Of a stretch of DNA of 10,823 nt, positions 8,526 through 10,823 are shown one piece after another; position 1 is the first letter of the stretch, and each line of letters starts with the position of its first letter. This DNA comes from Monoraphidium neglectum (lineage: Eukaryota > Chlorophyta > Chlorophyceae > Sphaeropleales > Selenastraceae), in the NCBI RefSeq assembly GCF_000611645.1, contig NW_014011607.1, forward strand, positions 1-10,823, in the 5' to 3' direction. The translations under genes and the position numbers were made by a program. The notes under the pieces were generated by a model. The model was not told the DNA's origin, made no database searches, and saw nothing but the letters and a program-made list of their open reading frames with translations.

Positions 8526-8846
8526 CCCGGCCTGCCCCATCCGCCGCCCGAGCGGCGCTTCGCGGGCCTCGACGCGCTGCGGCGCCACAACGCGCTGCTG
8601 GGGCGCGAGACGGAGCTCCTAGAGGCGGAGGCGCGCCTCAGCCGCGCGGAGGCGAGCCTGCTGCGCGCCCAGGAGGCGGTGCTGCAGCGGCAGGCGCAGC
8701 TGCTGCGTCACCAGGTGGCGCAGCTGACGGCGGGCAGGGCGGCTAACGGGGAGGATGGGGCGGCTGGGGGCCCCGCGGCTGGCGGCCAGGAGCGGTCCGA
8801 GGAGCAGCAGCGGCCACAGCAGCATGAGCAGCAGCAGCAGCAGTAG
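6003..8846 (+). CDS. RING-finger protein with coiled coils and polyglutamine runs
   Basis: This is a putative E3 ubiquitin ligase of unknown target, about 852 residues. Proposed exons are 6003-6032 (MSSIDGTDQQ), 6118-7068 and 7269-8846 (TAG), with phase-0 GT-AG introns. A C3HC4 RING lies at residues 163-200 with ligands C163, C166, C178, H180, C183, C186, C197 and C200 (spacing 2-11-1-2-2-10-2), W190 at the usual E2-contact position and CRAP after the last ligand. A helical, coiled-coil-like stretch follows (about 290-375, including LEGQIEQLHDQRLRLQREY). Then comes a long disordered region with glutamine runs at 403-432, 644-659 and 733-745, and a second coiled coil at about 757-815 (ELLEAEARLSRAEASLL). 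The protein ends in HEQQQQQ. The RING and second exon junction are secure; the tiny first exon is less so, since ATG 6016 could start an unspliced frame. I recognise no named orthologue. Confidence 0.82.
7494..7583 (+). repeat. Interrupted CAG/GAG repeat (Q-rich run 1)
   Basis: Thirty in-frame codons, mostly CAG with GAG, CAA and CGG interruptions, encode a Q/E/R-rich stretch (residues 403-432 of the RING protein). The charged interruptions make it closer to a charged helix than to pure polyglutamine. Confidence 0.9.
8217..8264 (+). repeat. Pure (CAG)16 microsatellite (polyQ run 2)
   Basis: Sixteen uninterrupted CAG codons follow a TTG codon and encode residues 644-659 of the RING protein. 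Being perfect, the tract is likely to vary in length between strains. Confidence 0.97.
8484..8522 (+). repeat. (CAG)2-CAA-(CAG)10 repeat (polyQ run 3)
   Basis: Thirteen glutamine codons with a single CAA at 8490-8492; the last ten CAGs (8493-8522) are perfect. They encode residues 733-745 of the RING protein, just before its C-terminal coiled coil. Confidence 0.95.
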
Positions 8847-9183
8847 CGGTAGGAGCGGAGCCGCAGCAGCAAGACCGAGGCAGCAAGAGCATGTGCGGAA
8901 GCTGCGCGGCAGGTGTACCACCGAGTCCCCCTTACTACGGCAGCCCAGGAACTCAACAATGCTTTCTCACCAAAGTGGCAACATGCGTTTGACACTTTCA
9001 TACTGCGTGGTGGCATACAGAGTAGAAGCAACAGCATCGCCTCGCGCGCCGCCCCAAATCCACGCTCGCTGCATGTATTTTTTGCACGGCTGCCGGCTGT
9101 GAGTAAAAACCTTTGCGTGCTGTTTTGCAGGCGTACACGCAAAATGTGAGATGCAAACAGTGCTGTTTGCACAAGTCAAAGGC

Positions 9184-9188
9184 TTACA
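9184..9188 (-). promoter_or_regulatory. Possible TGTAA polyadenylation signal of the BAH gene
   Basis: TGTAA is the usual polyadenylation signal of Chlamydomonas and relatives. This copy is on the coding strand of the BAH gene, about 335 bases after its stop codon. A five-base match is weak evidence by itself; position and strand are what support it. Confidence 0.3.
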
Positions 9189-9463
9189 GGAAGACAGAGT
9201 GCCAACACACAGAGCTACAGAGCATCACCAATACCGAGACACAACCAATACGAGGGTTGAGGTCAGAGCTGCCGCCCGACACAGGGCATGAACAACCAGC
9301 ATACAACCTTGCCAGACAAACCATCAAAAGGGGCACGATTGGCATGCTGACAGATGCTGCAAGCAGTCAACAGGCCCCTCCAATGCACCTGAGCCCTTCT
9401 TGAGAACCCTGCAGCAGCAGCCGGCACCTGGATTCTATTCGAGAACCTCTGCAGCCTCCGCGA

Positions 9464-9466
<3 letters not shown>

Positions 9467-9520
<54 letters not shown>
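9467..9520 (-). repeat. (CAG)18 microsatellite directly after the BAH gene stop
   Basis: Eighteen perfect CTG triplets on the + strand read as CAG on the - strand, starting immediately after the TAG stop of the BAH gene and in its reading frame. One CAA follows. With the predicted stop this is 3' UTR, not protein. Confidence 0.95.
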
Positions 9521-9522
<2 letters not shown>

Positions 9523-10823
9523 ACCCCTGCTGCCCATGCAACGCCGGCGCCGCCGCCGCCCTGAGGGTCATGAGCTCGTGGTCATAAAACAGTGAGCAGT
9601 AGAACGTCACCACGGGCCGCCCCTCGACCTCCTCCACCACGCCGCCCGCGGCCACATCCACACCCGCCTCGCAGCCCAGCGCCGCCGCCGCCGCGGCCGC
9701 CGCCGCTGCAGAGTCCCCAGAGGGCGCACCCGGCGGCGGGCCGGGCAGCACGCGGCACGCGGCGAGCACGGCGCCGGCGAGCGGCAGGCGGCAGGCGTCT
9801 GATGACTCGTAGAGCTGCGGCCCGGGCATCGCAAAGATCGTCTCGCAGGGGCGGTAGTACCGCGACACGCGCGCAAACATGCGCGGCCGGCCGTCGCTCG
9901 GCACCTCCTGCCACAGCGCCTCGACGCGCACGACCCGCGGCAGCGACTCCCCCAGCTGCGGCAGCAGCAGCAGCCACCCGCCGGGCCGCACGATGGCGGC
10001 GGCCGGCGCGGCGGCGCGGGGCGGGCGCGCGCCGCCGCGGGCGCGCGGGCTGCTGGCGGGAGAGGAGGGCGCGACGAGGCGCAGGCCGCCGAAGAAGGTG
10101 CGCGGCTGCTGCGGCGGCGCGCCGTTCGGCGGGGGCAATGGCGCCCCCTCCCACTGCAGCTGCGGCAGGCGCGGCGGCCGCAGCGAGCCGGGGGACGGCT
10201 GCGAGACGACGGGCGACGGCGGCGGCGGCTGCTGTGCCGCCGCGGTGCGCGCTCGCGGCGGCGTGCGGGCACTGGGCGGTGCTGGCGAGGACAACTTTGC
10301 CTGCTCCTGCTCCTGCTCCTGCTGCTGCTGGACTTGCTGCTGCCCCTGGTCCTGTTCTTCCTCCTCTTGCTGCTGCCGAGGCTGCTCCTCATGCCCCGCC
10401 GCCTCTTCCACCCCAGGCGCCACCCGCCGGATCTTCTTCTTGGACGGCCCCTGCCCTGCCCCCACGCCACGCCCAGCCGGCGTGCCCTTGGCCCCCGGAG
10501 ACGCCGCCCCCGCCACCGCCGCAGTCGCCGCCTGCGGCCGCGCCTTGGCCGGAGACGCCCCGCGCGCCGCCTTTGAGCCTGCTGCCGCCGCCGAGCGCCC
10601 TGCCGCGGGCGGCGCTTGAGGCTTCTCCTGCCGCCGCTGCTCCTGCCGCTGCTGCTCCTGCTCCTGCCGCTGCTGCTCCTGCTCCTGCCGCTGCGCAGCC
10701 GCCGCCGCGAGCGCGGGCGGCAGCTCCGCGTCAAGCAGCGCCGTCAGCACCTCCGAGTGCCGCAACACCGGCACGCGCAGCGCGCGCGCCGCGCGCCGCA
10801 GCTCGTCCAGCCGCTTCGCGCCC
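9521..10823 (-). CDS. BAH-domain, Q/E-rich protein, C-terminal part (5' end outside window)
   Basis: An uninterrupted frame gives the last 433 residues of a putative chromatin-associated protein; it continues past the right edge (16 codons precede the GTG at 10774). The C-terminal 175 residues resemble a BAH domain, a fold that reads histone tails or mediates protein contacts: GGWLLLLPQ, LPRVVRVEALWQE, PRMFARVSRYYRPCETIFA, LYESSDACRLPLAGAVLAACRVLP, then VVTFYCSLFYDHE. The arginine-proline of YYRPCET and the following acidic/Ser turn are typical. An alanine-rich insert splits the last strand from the rest. N-terminal to this lie a Q/E/R-rich heptad repeat, an Ala/Pro linker, a basic KKKIRR patch suited to nuclear import, and a second Q/E tract. 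The first visible residues (AKRLDELRRAARALRVPVLR, then HSEVLTALLD) could be the end of a BRCT domain, which is uncertain. The stop TAG abuts a CAG repeat. Confidence 0.78.
10640..10696 (-). repeat. 21-base tandem repeat encoding Q/E/R heptads
   Basis: Two exact 21-base units (10640-10660, 10661-10681) and a partial third (10682-10696) sit in the BAH gene. On the coding strand each unit encodes seven residues of the QEQEQQR type. The length of one heptad suggests an extended charged helix or coiled coil. Confidence 0.85.

Larger units (their letters stand above)
8847..9520. other. Convergent intergenic region (two 3' UTRs)
   Basis: This 674-base gap lies between the tail-to-tail RING and BAH genes. 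It holds a CTG/CAG microsatellite at its right end, a T-rich stretch near 9076-9082, and TGTAA on the - strand at 9184-9188. The short open frames on both strands show no recognisable motif. No TGTAA is seen on the + strand for the RING gene. Confidence 0.6.

Noticed and set aside
7402..8746. Long open frames over the RING gene: - strand 7402-8484 (360 codons) and + strand 7790-8746 (318 codons).
   Set aside because: They are dominated by Ala, Arg, Pro and Ser from GC-rich and CAG-repeat sequence, lack domains, and overlap an exon whose frame has conserved RING and coiled-coil features. They are shadows.
9099..9130. GTGAGT and TTTTGCAG as a small 3' UTR intron.
   Set aside because: The sites are only about 30 bases apart, too short for a spliceosomal intron here, and no coding frame supports it.
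9582..10619. Open frames in other phases across the BAH gene, including + strand 9879-10619.
   Set aside because: Composition is Cys, Ser, Arg and Gly from reading CAG and GCC repeats in other frames; the BAH motifs lie only in the chosen frame.

Overview
The window looks like nuclear DNA of a green alga (chlorophyte). It is very GC-rich, the genes are interrupted by short introns of about 85 to 340 bases, coding sequence is strongly biased to G/C-ending codons, and proteins carry long CAG-encoded glutamine runs and alanine/glycine-rich low-complexity linkers. The species cannot be named from the sequence alone. I see no mobile element, CRISPR array, rRNA or convincing tRNA.

Five genes are supported. 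Four are on the + strand: (1) the 3' two-thirds of an aldo/keto reductase gene (19-1262, four exons visible); (2) a complete two-exon alpha/beta hydrolase of the haloacetate/fluoroacetate dehalogenase type (1843-3055, 310 aa); (3) a complete six-exon tubulin-folding cofactor B gene (3692-5661, 291 aa) with one GC-AG intron; (4) a RING-finger protein with coiled coils and three glutamine runs (6003-8846, about 852 aa, three exons). The fifth, on the - strand and converging on gene 4, is a BAH-domain, Q/E-rich probably nuclear protein whose 5' end lies beyond the right edge (9521-10823).

The gaps between genes are 341 to 674 bases. They hold untranslated and promoter sequence: a 17-base perfect dyad made of two TTGACC half-sites upstream of the dehalogenase, a good TATA box about 300 bases upstream of the cofactor B start, and one possible TGTAA polyadenylation signal for the - strand gene. 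The genes do not form one pathway; this is an ordinary eukaryotic gene neighbourhood (redox enzyme, hydrolase, tubulin chaperone, putative ubiquitin ligase, putative chromatin reader).

The points most worth a second look are the apparently complete dehalogenase active site in a spliced eukaryotic gene, the GC-AG intron in cofactor B, the two convergent genes that both stop at a TAG touching or close to a CAG repeat, and the uncharacterised RING/polyQ and BAH/Q-E proteins. I did not find a clearly new multi-gene system.
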